Of a stretch of 64,000 bases of DNA, positions 17,253 through 26,033 are shown piece by piece; within the stretch, counting starts at the first letter, position 1, and the number at the start of each line of letters is the position of its first letter. This stretch comes from Alcaligenes pakistanensis. Its GTDB lineage: Bacteria > Pseudomonadota > Gammaproteobacteria > Burkholderiales > Burkholderiaceae_B. The notes under the pieces are model-generated. The model was given only the letters and a program-made list of their open reading frames with translations, did not search any database and had not been told where the DNA came from. The stretch spans positions 314,866 to 378,865 of the forward strand of contig NZ_BMZN01000001.1 in assembly GCF_014652815.1 (NCBI RefSeq), given 5' to 3'. Both the position numbers and the translations under genes were made by a program.

Positions 17253-18755
17253 TTAATCCTTGGAACGTCGAGGACGATCCGAAGTTTGGGAGAGATCGAC
17301 CCCGGGTATGGGAGCCGTATCGAAATAATCATCCAGATCCGACGAGGAGCTGAGTGTGTCCTGGCTAGGCGCGGTAGCCGGTGACACAGGCTCGGCCACG
17401 ACAGGCAAAGGACGACCATGATCCGGCAAGTCCTCGGCCACAGCACTGGCTGCATAAGTGTAACGCGGCAGATCCTCATCTTGAGACGGAAGGCTGTCAG
17501 CATCGGTATGGCTGGGGTCATGACGCGTATCGGCTGCCGGCAAGGCACGGCTAATGGCCAGTACTGGCAAAGTCCCTGCCATGGACGCTGCTTTGCGCCA
17601 GTAAGAAACGGCTTCGTCGTGACGGCCCAGGCTGTCGTATAGATTGCCCAGCAAAGCGTGATTGCGCAGATCGCCCTGAATTTTCAGGCTGCGCAGCAGA
17701 TAATGTTCGCCCTGCCCCCACAGTTGGCTGGTCAGGCACAAATGCCCCAAGGTGGACAGCAAAACCGGATTATTGGGCTGGCTACGCAGCCACTCTTCGG
17801 CTTTGGCCAAGCGGCGCCCCACGAACTCGGGAGGACATTGAGCGTAGGCTTCCAGCAAACGAGCATCAAAACTGACGGCAATTGCAGGTTCCAAAATACG
17901 GCCAGCTTCGTCGTAATTACCTTCACGCTCCTGGATCAGAGCAGCTTCCAAGGCAATGCCAGGCAAGAGTTTTTCTTCAGATTTCAGATCTGACCACAAG
18001 GCCTTGAACTGTTCGTTGCCGCCGGCACGCAAACGAGCAGCAGCGGCAAACTCGATATGATTCAAGGCTTCCTGGCGATCAATACCGCTACGGCGCACCA
18101 GCAGACGGGTCAATTCATAAACGCGTTCGGCGTTTCCCTGCTGACGATAAGCACGCAACAGCAGGCGTGTCGCATGCAGATGACGCGAACTGGCGTCTTG
18201 CAAGCCCTGCAGCAGCTCGATAGCCTCTTCAGTTCGGTTTTGATCCAGGTACAGTTCGGCAGACGCGACCGCACTGGCTTCTTTCAAGCGCACATCATCG
18301 CCAGCGGCAGCACGAGCGGCCGCCAAGGCTTGGTCACGCTGAGCAATCTGTCCCTGATAATGCGCCGCACGGGCAGCCGCCAAGCCAGCCACGACTTTGC
18401 TGGATTGCGAGCGGGTTTTGCTCATCAGCTTCATCATGTCTTTTTCTGCTTGCTCGTAGCGCCCTTCCAGGATGCTGATCCAACCTGTTTCCAAAAGAGT
18501 TTGATCGCGTCGCTGAGCACGACGGCCACGCCACAGGCGAAAACGCTCCGGGCCATCGCCAAACCAGGCCAGCAAGCGCAGCAGCACGTACAGGACAATA
18601 AACAGCCCCAGGGTGCACAAGACCACATAGGTCAGCGACGCGCGGGCCAGATAATGCGGGGTAACCAAATAGACATTACCGGCGTGTTCACGCAGAACCA
18701 GTGCCAAGGCGACGGCCGCAATAAATAAGATGAGAGTCCAGAACCAAGTACGCAT
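17253..18755 (-). CDS. hemY: HemY-like TPR membrane protein of the heme biosynthesis operon
   Basis: A 500-residue inner-membrane protein. Two N-terminal helices (WFWTLILFIAAVALALVL and LTYVVLCTLGLFIVLYVLLRLL) precede the HemY_N region and a series of TPR-type helices (for example GWISILEGRYEQAEKDMMKL and HALLGNLYDSLGRHDEAVSYWRKAA). The last 90 residues are Pro-, Ser- and Asp-rich and look disordered. This is the proteobacterial HemY, not protoporphyrinogen oxidase; its exact role is unresolved. It begins 3 bp after the hemX stop. Confidence 0.88.
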   Translation of the reverse strand: MRTWFWTLILFIAAVALALVLREHAGNVYLVTPHYLARASLTYVVLCTLGLFIVLYVLLRLLAWFGDGPERFRLWRGRRAQRRDQTLLETGWISILEGRYEQAEKDMMKLMSKTRSQSSKVVAGLAAARAAHYQGQIAQRDQALAAARAAAGDDVRLKEASAVASAELYLDQNRTEEAIELLQGLQDASSRHLHATRLLLRAYRQQGNAERVYELTRLLVRRSGIDRQEALNHIEFAAAARLRAGGNEQFKALWSDLKSEEKLLPGIALEAALIQEREGNYDEAGRILEPAIAVSFDARLLEAYAQCPPEFVGRRLAKAEEWLRSQPNNPVLLSTLGHLCLTSQLWGQGEHYLLRSLKIQGDLRNHALLGNLYDSLGRHDEAVSYWRKAASMAGTLPVLAISRALPAADTRHDPSHTDADSLPSQDEDLPRYTYAASAVAEDLPDHGRPLPVVAEPVSPATAPSQDTLSSSSDLDDYFDTAPIPGVDLSQTSDRPRRSKD

Positions 18756-18758
18756 ACC

Positions 18759-20114
18759 TTACCCCTGCGCCTGAGCGGACTGATCGGCCTCGGATGGGGC
18801 CGGATCAGCGGATTCAGGCTGTTCAGTGGCGGGAGCACCAGACTCCTGATTGACTGGCTCGGCAGACTGCGGAGGATCGGACAAAATAGGATCCGTATCA
18901 CCCGGCTCCGTGCCGGCATCATCCGCGCCTTCCTGATTGCGGCCAGCCTGGGCCTGACGCAAGCTTTCAATCGCCGCCAAGGTGTTGTTAACGGTAGGCA
19001 AACGCGCACCGATGCGGGTGTCCTGCAATTGACGTGTCAGACGCAACGCCTGCTGAACCTGAGTGGATTGCGTGTCAAAGCGTTTTTCCAGCGCCGTGGC
19101 CACAGCAGTCAACTCGGTCTGCCAGACAGCGGACTGATTCATCATCATGGCCAACTGGGCAGCCATGATGCGTAAGCGCAGATTTTCACGCAGGCGTGCG
19201 GCCTGATCGGGTGACATCAGCAAGGCAGCAGCATCGTCCACACGACGAATGGACACAAACTGGCCCAAATCGTGGCTCAGGGAACGCCACGCGGAACCAC
19301 TCCACTCCTCGACCGTATTCCAGCTACGTTCCCACCACGGGGCATCCGCCGCCAGCTCGACGGGCTGGGCAGCTTCTGTCTGTAAATCCAAGGCTTCAGT
19401 ATTGGCACCACCAGCGACATCGTCAGGCACCAGCAAAGGCGCTTCCGAGACGTAACGCGACAAGGTGTCCAACTGACGCGACAACGAGGCCACATCCACC
19501 GTAGAGGCCGCGCGCAGGCGATCCAGATCGCCATTTAAGGTTTGCTGCAAAGAGGCCAGCCCCACGCGATTGGCGCGGGCCAACTGAGCCTGAGCGGCTT
19601 CCAAAGACACAATGGCATTGGCCACATTGCCACCTAACATCAGCTGTTGCTGGGCAATGGTGGCCAGATGATCAATATCATTTAGCAAAACCAATTCCGA
19701 GCCGCTATCTGTCATGGTCTGGAAAGCCTGGCTCAGATCATGAAACTGTTCGGTGGAATCGTTAAAGGATTTTTCCAGCTGAGCCAGCTTGTCGGACTGA
19801 CGTTGCGCCAGGGCCAAAGCTTGTTGCGCCGTTTGGCGAGCCTGCTCGGTGGTGCTGACATTGGTTGCCAACTGCGCTTGCAGTTCAGCTTTATGTTTTT
19901 CCAGAATTGAATTCTGATACCAAAGACCGGCTGCAGCCAGAACCACCACCAATGCGCTCAGTGCATACGCCGGACCCGCGCCACTTTTGCGCTTTTGGGG
20001 CGCAGCTGGGCTTTCCTTGGGTTCGGAATACGGACGAGGAGCCGCTGTACTGGCTGGGCTGGAAATTGGAGTCTCCGGTTCGCTTGCGGATGCGTTCTCT
20101 GTTTTATCGTTCAT
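18759..20114 (-). CDS. hemX: HemX-like membrane protein (annotated as uroporphyrinogen-III C-methyltransferase homologue)
   Basis: A 451-residue protein with a Pro- and Ser-rich cytoplasmic N-terminus, a single membrane helix (AYALSALVVVLAAAGLWYQ, about residues 50-68), a long coiled-coil stretch (LEKHKAELQAQLATNVSTTE through LAQLEKSFNDSTEQFHDLSQ) and a helical periplasmic domain. About 65 residues at the C-terminus are acidic low complexity. The family name is historical; no SAM-binding methyltransferase motif is visible, so catalysis should not be assumed. It lies between hemD and hemY with gaps of 24 and 3 bp. Confidence 0.85.
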   Translation of the reverse strand: MNDKTENASASEPETPISSPASTAAPRPYSEPKESPAAPQKRKSGAGPAYALSALVVVLAAAGLWYQNSILEKHKAELQAQLATNVSTTEQARQTAQQALALAQRQSDKLAQLEKSFNDSTEQFHDLSQAFQTMTDSGSELVLLNDIDHLATIAQQQLMLGGNVANAIVSLEAAQAQLARANRVGLASLQQTLNGDLDRLRAASTVDVASLSRQLDTLSRYVSEAPLLVPDDVAGGANTEALDLQTEAAQPVELAADAPWWERSWNTVEEWSGSAWRSLSHDLGQFVSIRRVDDAAALLMSPDQAARLRENLRLRIMAAQLAMMMNQSAVWQTELTAVATALEKRFDTQSTQVQQALRLTRQLQDTRIGARLPTVNNTLAAIESLRQAQAGRNQEGADDAGTEPGDTDPILSDPPQSAEPVNQESGAPATEQPESADPAPSEADQSAQAQG

Positions 20115-20138
20115 GGCAAGATTGTAATCCGTGTGAGG

Positions 20139-20939
20139 CTAATCGCGCGAGAGCACCGCCATCAAGGCAGCGACAATGTCATCATCGTCTGGCGTACACC
20201 TTTTTACCATTGGTGGCGTTGCGATTCCAGCCTGCAGCAATAAGGACTGTAAATGTTCCTGAATACGCGGATGAATGACCACATAGGTACAACGCGCCCA
20301 AACATCCATCAAACCCAGTCTTTGCACATTGGCAAAAACGGCATCAGCACTTTGAGAACTGCTGAGCAAAACGGCCAAGGGACCGGACTGCAAGCTGTCA
20401 CGAATCTGGCGACCCTGTTCGGGAGTCCAGTAAGCAGCACTACGCTGATAAATGGCTAAACGCTGGACCTGAACACCGTGATCTTCGAAACGCTGTCCCA
20501 ACCATTCGCGACCACTATGGCCACGCACAATCAAAACACGTTTAAGACCCCCCAAGCGCGGCTCAAGCACCGCCCACAGCGCCTCCGAGTCCTGTAAGGA
20601 ATTGGCCCCTTCAGGATGCAGTACATCCTGAGGAGACACGCCATCCTGGGCGCGTAAACAGGCGGCGGTGGCCGAGCCAACCGCTGCTAACAAAACACCA
20701 CTAGGCCACGCTTGCGCACGTGCCCGCAAGGCAGCAAAGTAAAAATTGACCGCACTGCTACTCACGAACAGCACCAGGTCAAAATCACCGGGATCTTGCC
20801 ACTGGGCCTCCGAGATGCTTTGCGCTTCCAGCGTCAAGGCCGGAAAAACCAAAGAAGAAAAACCCTGCGCGGCCAGGGTGACCGACAGGGTTTCGTTCCG
20901 TCCCGCTGGGCGGGTCAGCAATACACAGGGCAGATTCAT
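20139..20939 (-). CDS. hemD: Uroporphyrinogen-III synthase
   Basis: A 266-residue enzyme that closes and isomerises hydroxymethylbilane to uroporphyrinogen III. The typical start LLTRPAGRNETLSVTLAAQG, the FVSSSAVNFYF segment, the hinge-region RVLIVRGHSGREWLGQRFEDHG and AVLLSSSQSADAVFANVQRLG are recognisable. HemD sequences diverge strongly, but the position directly after hemC (6-bp gap) confirms the call. Full length, with no odd features. Confidence 0.93.
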   Translation of the reverse strand: MNLPCVLLTRPAGRNETLSVTLAAQGFSSLVFPALTLEAQSISEAQWQDPGDFDLVLFVSSSAVNFYFAALRARAQAWPSGVLLAAVGSATAACLRAQDGVSPQDVLHPEGANSLQDSEALWAVLEPRLGGLKRVLIVRGHSGREWLGQRFEDHGVQVQRLAIYQRSAAYWTPEQGRQIRDSLQSGPLAVLLSSSQSADAVFANVQRLGLMDVWARCTYVVIHPRIQEHLQSLLLQAGIATPPMVKRCTPDDDDIVAALMAVLSRD

Positions 20940-20945
20940 GCCGAT

Positions 20946-21908
20946 TTACTGGCCTTCTTGAGGCTGTTCCATCAGCAAGCGATCCAAGATCGCTTGGGCA
21001 CCTTGCTGCTTCAGATCTTCTGCCAATGACAGGCCCAAGTCCTCGGCCTGATCGGCCGGGCCGCTGATCTGGGCACGGTAGACGGTAGAACCATCGGGTT
21101 CAGCCACCAACCCGCTTAGGTTTAGCTGCTCGCCATCCAGGGTTGCAAAAGCAGCCAAAGGCACCTGACAGGAGCCTCCCAGGGCGCGTGACACGGCACG
21201 TTCGGCCAAGGCGCAAACGTGACTGGTTTCATGACCCAAGGGAGCCAACCATTGCGCCACATCCTTGCGGGTCTTCAGAATTTCGATCCCCAAAGCCCCC
21301 TGCCCGGCGGCGGGCAAGCTGTCGTCAATGGAGATGTAATCCCGAATACGTTCAGCCAGCTCCAGGCGACGCAGGCCGGCTGAGGCCAGAATAATGGCGT
21401 CGTAATCACCCCGGTCCAGCTTGGACAGGCGCGTTTGCACATTGCCCCGCAAAGGACGAATGTCCAGGTGCGGATAGCGTTCACGAATCTGGGACTCACG
21501 GCGCAAGCTGGAGGTACCTACGATGGCACCAGCAGGTAAAGCCGCAAGATTGGGATAAGTATTGGAAACAAAAGCATCGCGCGGGTCGTCCCGTTCCATG
21601 ATGATGGGCAGGTCAAAAGACTCGGGCAAAACCACCGGCACGTCTTTCAAGGAGTGCACCGCCAGATGGGCACGACCATCCAGCAAGGCAGTTTCCAGCT
21701 CTTTGACGAACAGCCCCTTGCCACCGACTTTGGACAATGTACGGTCCAAAATCTGGTCGCCACGGGTTGTCATTTCCAGTAAGGACACCTTGCACTGCGG
21801 GTAGAGCTGCTGCAGACGGTCGCGAACATGCTTGGCTTGCCACAAGGCCAGTTGACTAGCACGAGTGGCAATAACCAATTCCTGAGGGGTAGAAGCCACA
21901 GCGATCAC
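20946..21908 (-). CDS. hemC: Hydroxymethylbilane synthase (porphobilinogen deaminase)
   Basis: A 320-residue enzyme that polymerises four porphobilinogens. It shows [13 protein letters not shown], the catalytic Asp in HSLKDVP (D89), [39 protein letters not shown] core segments, and the cofactor-attachment cysteine in [11 protein letters not shown] (C247). The start is GTG at 21908, overlapping the stop of a 41-codon gene as GTGA; another GTG lies at 21899. Neither has a clear Shine-Dalgarno, so hemC translation probably depends on coupling to the upstream small gene. Confidence 0.95.
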   Translation of the reverse strand: MIAVASTPQELVIATRASQLALWQAKHVRDRLQQLYPQCKVSLLEMTTRGDQILDRTLSKVGGKGLFVKELETALLDGRAHLAVHSLKDVPVVLPESFDLPIIMERDDPRDAFVSNTYPNLAALPAGAIVGTSSLRRESQIRERYPHLDIRPLRGNVQTRLSKLDRGDYDAIILASAGLRRLELAERIRDYISIDDSLPAAGQGALGIEILKTRKDVAQWLAPLGHETSHVCALAERAVSRALGGSCQVPLAAFATLDGEQLNLSGLVAEPDGSTVYRAQISGPADQAEDLGLSLAEDLKQQGAQAILDRLLMEQPQEGQ

Positions 21909-22030
21909 GCAGCGAAGTAGCGCACGATGGCGGCGGTAACAATACCAATAATGGCCAGCAGCCCTAAACCTTGCAACAGGGACAAACCGCTTTCCTGGCC
22001 TTTGGCGTCGGACGATTTAAAAAATGCCAT
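21905..22030 (-). CDS. Small membrane peptide between terC and hemC
   Basis: A 41-codon gene too short for routine prediction. The predicted peptide starts [19 protein letters not shown], continues as one hydrophobic helix ([19 protein letters not shown]) and ends RYFAA. The ATG at 22030 lies 4 bp past the terC stop, with AAGGA inside the terC end, and the TGA stop overlaps the hemC GTG. Support comes from this exact spacing on both sides, a clean single membrane helix and a coding-like composition. No family is recognised. It may be structural or simply act to couple translation into hemC. Confidence 0.6.
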   Translation of the reverse strand: MAFFKSSDAKGQESGLSLLQGLGLLAIIGIVTAAIVRYFAA

Positions 22031-22034
22031 AGAA

Positions 22035-22739
22035 TTAATTTTCCTTGATAGAGCCTTTACGATGCGCCAGCCATTTGCCCAGCGCCACCACTAATAAGGC
22101 ACAAACAATCTCGATTCCGAGTTTAACAGGCTGGGGCTGGACACCAAATTGATTTTCCACAATCTTGTCAGTGACAAGCATGCCACCGGCAATCCAACCT
22201 AGCAACGCGCCTCCCAGCGTCACAACCACCGGGAAGCGATCAATCAACTTCAGAACCAGGGTACTCCCCCACACAATAATGGGGACACTTAGCAATAAAC
22301 CAAAGATCACGTAGCCCAATTGGTGATCCAGATGGGCGTTTTGAGCTGCACCTGCAATGGCGATAACGTTATCCAGGCTCATCACAAAGTCGGCGATGAT
22401 AATGGTTTTGACCGCCGCCCAGATAGTGCCACCACCTTGAATACTGCCGTGCTCATCATCTTCGGGCATCAACAACTTGACGCCGATCCACAAGAGCAGC
22501 ACACCCCCCACGACTTTCAGGAAAGGTAAATCCAGCAAGGTCAGGGCAAAGAAAATCAGGATCACGCGCAGAATAATTGCGCCGACCGTGCCCCACAAAA
22601 TGCCTTGCATGCGCTGCTGCTTGGGCAGATTGCGACAGGCAAGCGCGATCACGACGGCGTTATCGCCACCGAGCAAAATATCAATCAATACAATTTGAAA
22701 CAGTGAACCCCAATGAAGGGTTTGGAGAAATTCAATCAT
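22035..22739 (-). CDS. TerC-family integral membrane protein (metal exporter type)
   Basis: A 234-residue protein with seven predicted helices and the TerC signatures LLGGDNAVVIALACRNLP (residues 22-39) and DFVMSLDNVIAIAGAA, which supply membrane-embedded Asp and Asn residues. TerC relatives such as MeeY/Alx export Mn2+ and can metallate exported enzymes; the substrate here is not shown by sequence. A yybP-ykoY manganese riboswitch was sought in its leader and not found. It heads the transcription unit that continues into hemC. Confidence 0.88.
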   Translation of the reverse strand: MIEFLQTLHWGSLFQIVLIDILLGGDNAVVIALACRNLPKQQRMQGILWGTVGAIILRVILIFFALTLLDLPFLKVVGGVLLLWIGVKLLMPEDDEHGSIQGGGTIWAAVKTIIIADFVMSLDNVIAIAGAAQNAHLDHQLGYVIFGLLLSVPIIVWGSTLVLKLIDRFPVVVTLGGALLGWIAGGMLVTDKIVENQFGVQPQPVKLGIEIVCALLVVALGKWLAHRKGSIKEN

Positions 22740-23001
22740 TTCGTTCCCGTATTGCTAAACATTACTTATCTACCTACCCAGGCAGACACTCTTTTTTGTC
22801 ACTGGGCTTTCCCAAGACATAAGTGCCCCTTGAAGCAGCAAACAGGCGATGACCTGTGCAGCTTGGGGGTTTATTTTTTTACGTAATACGTTTGAGCATG
22901 GTCAGGCAGGCCAGATTCGGGAAGGAATGCGCCGGGACATGGTGTTTTTCTTTGCGAAACCGGCTGGCCAATCCTGTCTGACTGCCAGGCAGCCAGACAA
23001 A
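22740..23001. other. Intergenic leader region upstream of terC
   Basis: About 260 bp between the sucD terminator and terC. It should hold the terC-hem promoter on the minus strand, but no convincing -35/-10 pair or riboswitch was picked out. T-rich runs at about 22787-22797 and 22870-22880 are the only compositional features seen. Confidence 0.4.
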
Positions 23002-23021
23002 GAACCCGCCGAAGCGGGTTC
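23002..23021 (-). terminator. sucCD terminator
   Basis: GAACCCGC and GCGGGTTC form a perfect 8-bp stem with a TTCG tetraloop on the minus strand, followed by TTTGT. It begins 14 bp beyond the sucD stop, the expected place for a rho-independent terminator. Confidence 0.85.
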
Positions 23022-23034
23022 CGTCACTACTTTC

Positions 23035-23916
23035 TTACAGCGCCAATTTGAGCAATTTGCCCATTTCGGATGGGTTGCGAGTGGTACGAATACCGCAAGC
23101 TTCCATAACTTCCAGTTTGGCGTCGGCCGTGTCGGCACCGCCGGAGATCAACGCACCAGCGTGACCCATGCGTTTTCCGGGAGGCGCTGTGACACCAGCG
23201 ATAAAGCCAACCACAGGCTTGGTCATATTGTCTTTAGCCCACAAAGCCGCGTTGACTTCGTCTGGACCGCCGATCTCGCCAATCATGATAACGGCATCGG
23301 TATCAGGATCGTCGTTGAACATTTTCAGCACATCAATGTGCTTCAAACCGTTGATTGGGTCGCCACCGATACCTACAGCCGAGGATTGACCCAAGCCCAG
23401 TTCGGTTACTTGAGCAACCGCTTCGTACGTCAGCGTGCCGGAGCGGCTGACCACACCAATGCGGCCCTTGCGGTGAATGTGGCCAGGCATGATACCGATC
23501 TTCAACTCGTCAGGAGTGATCAGACCGGGGCAGTTCGGGCCCAACAGCAAGGTTTTACGGTTTTCGGCACGCATGCGGTTACGCACTTCAAGCATGTCGC
23601 GAACAGGGATGCCTTCGGTGATGCAGATAACCAGGTCCAGGTCAGCTTCAACGGCTTCCCAGATGGCAGCGGCAGCGCCTGCTGGCGGAACGTAAATAAC
23701 CGACACAGTCGCGCCAGTCTCAGCTTTGGCGTCGGATACAGAGGCAAAAATAGGGATGCCTTCGAAGTCTTCACCAGCACGCTTGGGGTTCACGCCAGCC
23801 ACAAAGGCTTCCATGCCGTTACCGTATTCACGGCACATGCGAGTATGGAATTGGCCGGTCTTGCCGGTAATCCCTTGCGTGATGACTTTAGTGTCTTTAT
23901 TGATCAGAATCGACAT
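23035..23916 (-). CDS. sucD: Succinyl-CoA synthetase (ADP-forming) alpha subunit
   Basis: A 293-residue TCA-cycle subunit that binds CoA and carries the phosphohistidine. It has the N-terminal CoA site (ITGKTGQFHTRMCREYG), LLGPNCPGLITP, GRIGVVSRSGTLTYEAVAQ and the active His in GKRMGHAGALISGG (H252). Length and motifs are complete. It follows sucC by 21 bp on the same strand, so the two subunits are coexpressed. Confidence 0.97.
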   Translation of the reverse strand: MSILINKDTKVITQGITGKTGQFHTRMCREYGNGMEAFVAGVNPKRAGEDFEGIPIFASVSDAKAETGATVSVIYVPPAGAAAAIWEAVEADLDLVICITEGIPVRDMLEVRNRMRAENRKTLLLGPNCPGLITPDELKIGIMPGHIHRKGRIGVVSRSGTLTYEAVAQVTELGLGQSSAVGIGGDPINGLKHIDVLKMFNDDPDTDAVIMIGEIGGPDEVNAALWAKDNMTKPVVGFIAGVTAPPGKRMGHAGALISGGADTADAKLEVMEACGIRTTRNPSEMGKLLKLAL

Positions 23917-23937
23917 TTGCTAATCCTCAACCTTTTC

Positions 23938-25098
23938 TTACTTGGCGGCAGCGACAACAGCAGTCGCCGCTTCGGCCATGGTGTCAGCACTGATGATGGG
24001 CAGACCGGAATCGGCCAGCATTTGCTTGCCCAGCTCTTCGTTAGTACCCTTCATGCGTACGACCAGAGGCACGTTCAGGTTGACGGCCTTGCACGCAGCA
24101 ATCACGCCTTCGGCGATCACGTCGCAGCGCATGATGCCGCCAAAAATGTTAACCAGAATGGCTTTAACGCCCTTGTTGGCCAACATGATCTTGAAGGCTT
24201 CAGTTACTTTCTCGGCCGTAGCGCCACCGCCCACGTCCAGGAAGTTGGCAGGCTCGCCGCCAAACAGCTTGATGGTATCCATGGTTGCCATGGCCAGACC
24301 AGCGCCGTTCACCAGGCAGCCGATGTTGCCATCGAGCTGGATGTAGGCCAGATCGTATTTGCTGGCTTCAACTTCAGCTGGATCTTCTTCAGCCAAGTCG
24401 CGGAAAGCCACGATATCGGGATGACGGAACAAGGCGTTGCTATCGAAGTTGAACTTGGCGTCCAAAGCGATGATATCGCCCGAGCCGGTCAGGATCAGAG
24501 GATTGATCTCGGCCAGTTCAGCGTCAGTTTCGGTGTAGCACTTGTACAATTTCTGGAACTCGCCAACCGCTTTAGCGATCGACGCGTCAGGCACACCAAT
24601 ACCACGGGCCAGCTTGGTCGCTTGCTCGTCGGTCAGGCCAACGGCCGGGTCCACGAATTCTTTCAAAATGGCGTCGGGGTTACGCTCGGCCACTTCTTCA
24701 ATTTCCATACCGCCTTCGCGGGAAGCCATCAAGGCAACGCGCTGGGTAGCACGGTCGGTAACGATACCGACGTAGTATTCCTTCTGGATGTCAGCACCCT
24801 CTTCCACCAGCAGACGGCCTACTTTCTGGCCTTCTGGACCGGTTTGGTGCGTGATCAGCTGCATGCCCAGGATTTCCGAGGCCAATTGACGTACTTCGTC
24901 AATCGAGCGAGCCAGCTTGACGCCACCACCCTTACCACGGCCACCGGCGTGAATCTGGGCTTTAACTACCCACACAGAGCCACCCAGCTCTTGTGCAGCG
25001 GCAACCGCTTCATCGACGGAAAAGGCAGGAATTCCGCGTGGCACGGCAACGCCAAACTGCTTAAGCAGTGCTTTGCCCTGATATTCGTGAATTTTCAT
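23938..25098 (-). CDS. sucC: Succinyl-CoA synthetase (ADP-forming) beta subunit
   Basis: A 386-residue ATP-grasp subunit binding nucleotide and succinate. Start [42 protein letters not shown] (ATP-grasp), [19 protein letters not shown] and [15 protein letters not shown] are all typical. The start codon, the only in-frame ATG near the conserved N-terminus, is at 25098. In this window the gene is preceded by an 84-bp gap after the DUF2889 gene and followed by sucD. No other TCA-cycle gene is in the window. Confidence 0.97.
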   Translation of the reverse strand: MKIHEYQGKALLKQFGVAVPRGIPAFSVDEAVAAAQELGGSVWVVKAQIHAGGRGKGGGVKLARSIDEVRQLASEILGMQLITHQTGPEGQKVGRLLVEEGADIQKEYYVGIVTDRATQRVALMASREGGMEIEEVAERNPDAILKEFVDPAVGLTDEQATKLARGIGVPDASIAKAVGEFQKLYKCYTETDAELAEINPLILTGSGDIIALDAKFNFDSNALFRHPDIVAFRDLAEEDPAEVEASKYDLAYIQLDGNIGCLVNGAGLAMATMDTIKLFGGEPANFLDVGGGATAEKVTEAFKIMLANKGVKAILVNIFGGIMRCDVIAEGVIAACKAVNLNVPLVVRMKGTNEELGKQMLADSGLPIISADTMAEAATAVVAAAK

Positions 25099-25182
25099 GT
25101 GATACCTGTCAGTCTAAAAACACAATAAAAAAAGAAGGCAGGAACCCAAGGCCTGAGCCCGAGACCTGACTAAAACAAAAAA

Positions 25183-25761
25183 CTAATCCATCCCTTCTGT
25201 GACTTTGGGTCGATACCAGACGGGATAAAACTCCTCAACCACGGGACCGCTCAAACGCAAGGCATGACAGCCATCCAGATGGAAGGGCTGCTTATCGGTG
25301 CGATAGATTTCTGATTCACCACTGCTACGCCGCCGGCCCGCCATAGTCTGTACCGCCGCGGTTGGCAGTACTTGTGCCAGCTCGCTCATGTGCGTACAGC
25401 CTGCCGAACGCCCAAAGCGCTCTTTTACGTTCTGGCGAAACTGCTTGAGCAGGTTCAGCCCCACCAGTTTTTGGTAGGCGTCCGCGATAGACGAACAGTT
25501 GTCCTGGTACGGCGCCGCGTCATAAACCGCCAAGGCATCCACAATGGCAAAGCTGCTATCGATGGTGATACGCAGGTGCATCAGATGGACGGGGTCTCCT
25601 GCCTTATGGGTCTGGCCATTGCGTATGGGGAAATCGTAAGACTTCACATCCAGCAGCGAGGCTTCCAGATCCCAGAGGCCATCTTCCCGTGCAAACGACT
25701 GTACCGTGATGGTACGGGTATGCAGTGGCTCACGGGCAATGGACGGCGGGGGCAAAGGCAT
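25183..25761 (-). CDS. DUF2889-domain protein
   Basis: A 192-residue protein beginning MPLPPPSIAREPLHTRTI, then FAREDGLWDLEASLLDVKSYDF, the core of DUF2889 (Burkholderiales proteins of unknown function). The ATG at 25761 is chosen because the family starts with this MPLPPP segment; the frame stays open upstream to a TTG at 25905 but that extension looks non-coding, and there is no clear Shine-Dalgarno. Further conserved parts are TIDSSFAIVDALAVYDAAPY and ERFGRSAGCTHMSEL. It lies upstream of sucC on the same strand. No biochemical role can be inferred. Confidence 0.8.
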   Translation of the reverse strand: MPLPPPSIAREPLHTRTITVQSFAREDGLWDLEASLLDVKSYDFPIRNGQTHKAGDPVHLMHLRITIDSSFAIVDALAVYDAAPYQDNCSSIADAYQKLVGLNLLKQFRQNVKERFGRSAGCTHMSELAQVLPTAAVQTMAGRRRSSGESEIYRTDKQPFHLDGCHALRLSGPVVEEFYPVWYRPKVTEGMD

Positions 25762-25920
25762 TGATATGGACGAGGCGGCAGGATTGAAACCGATCAAGTA
25801 TAACGCACCTCGTATGTTCCGTATCAGCCACTTACATAAACCGTCCGCGCCTCTCAAGCCGGCCAAACCCAGGATTGGCGGGGCATCACCTCGGATCGGT
25901 AGCAAATTGGCATAAAAAAA

Positions 25921-25941
25921 CGACCACCTGATGGGCGGTCG
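25921..25941 (-). terminator. metE terminator
   Basis: CGACCGCC and GGTGGTCG pair as an 8-bp stem (one G-U) on the minus strand around a short loop, followed directly by seven T (25914-25920). It lies about 90 bp after the metE stop. The plus-strand version also has a T run but one mismatch, so weak two-way action is possible. Confidence 0.75.
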
Positions 25942-26033
25942 TTTTTGTCCGGGTGACTAAATAGGAGTGTCCGGCTGAAAAAGGGCTTGCCTATCCCCAC
26001 AAAGTCAGCCACTTATTTTAAGCCTGCACTATT

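Noticed and set aside
22740..23001. yybP-ykoY manganese riboswitch upstream of terC
   Set aside because: The leader was read on the minus strand for the conserved elements and none was found.
22849..25128. Very long plus-strand open frame (about 759 codons) opposite sucD and sucC
   Set aside because: It mirrors two certain highly conserved genes on the other strand; the translated sequence has no domain, and long antisense frames are common when the sense strand has strong third-position bias.
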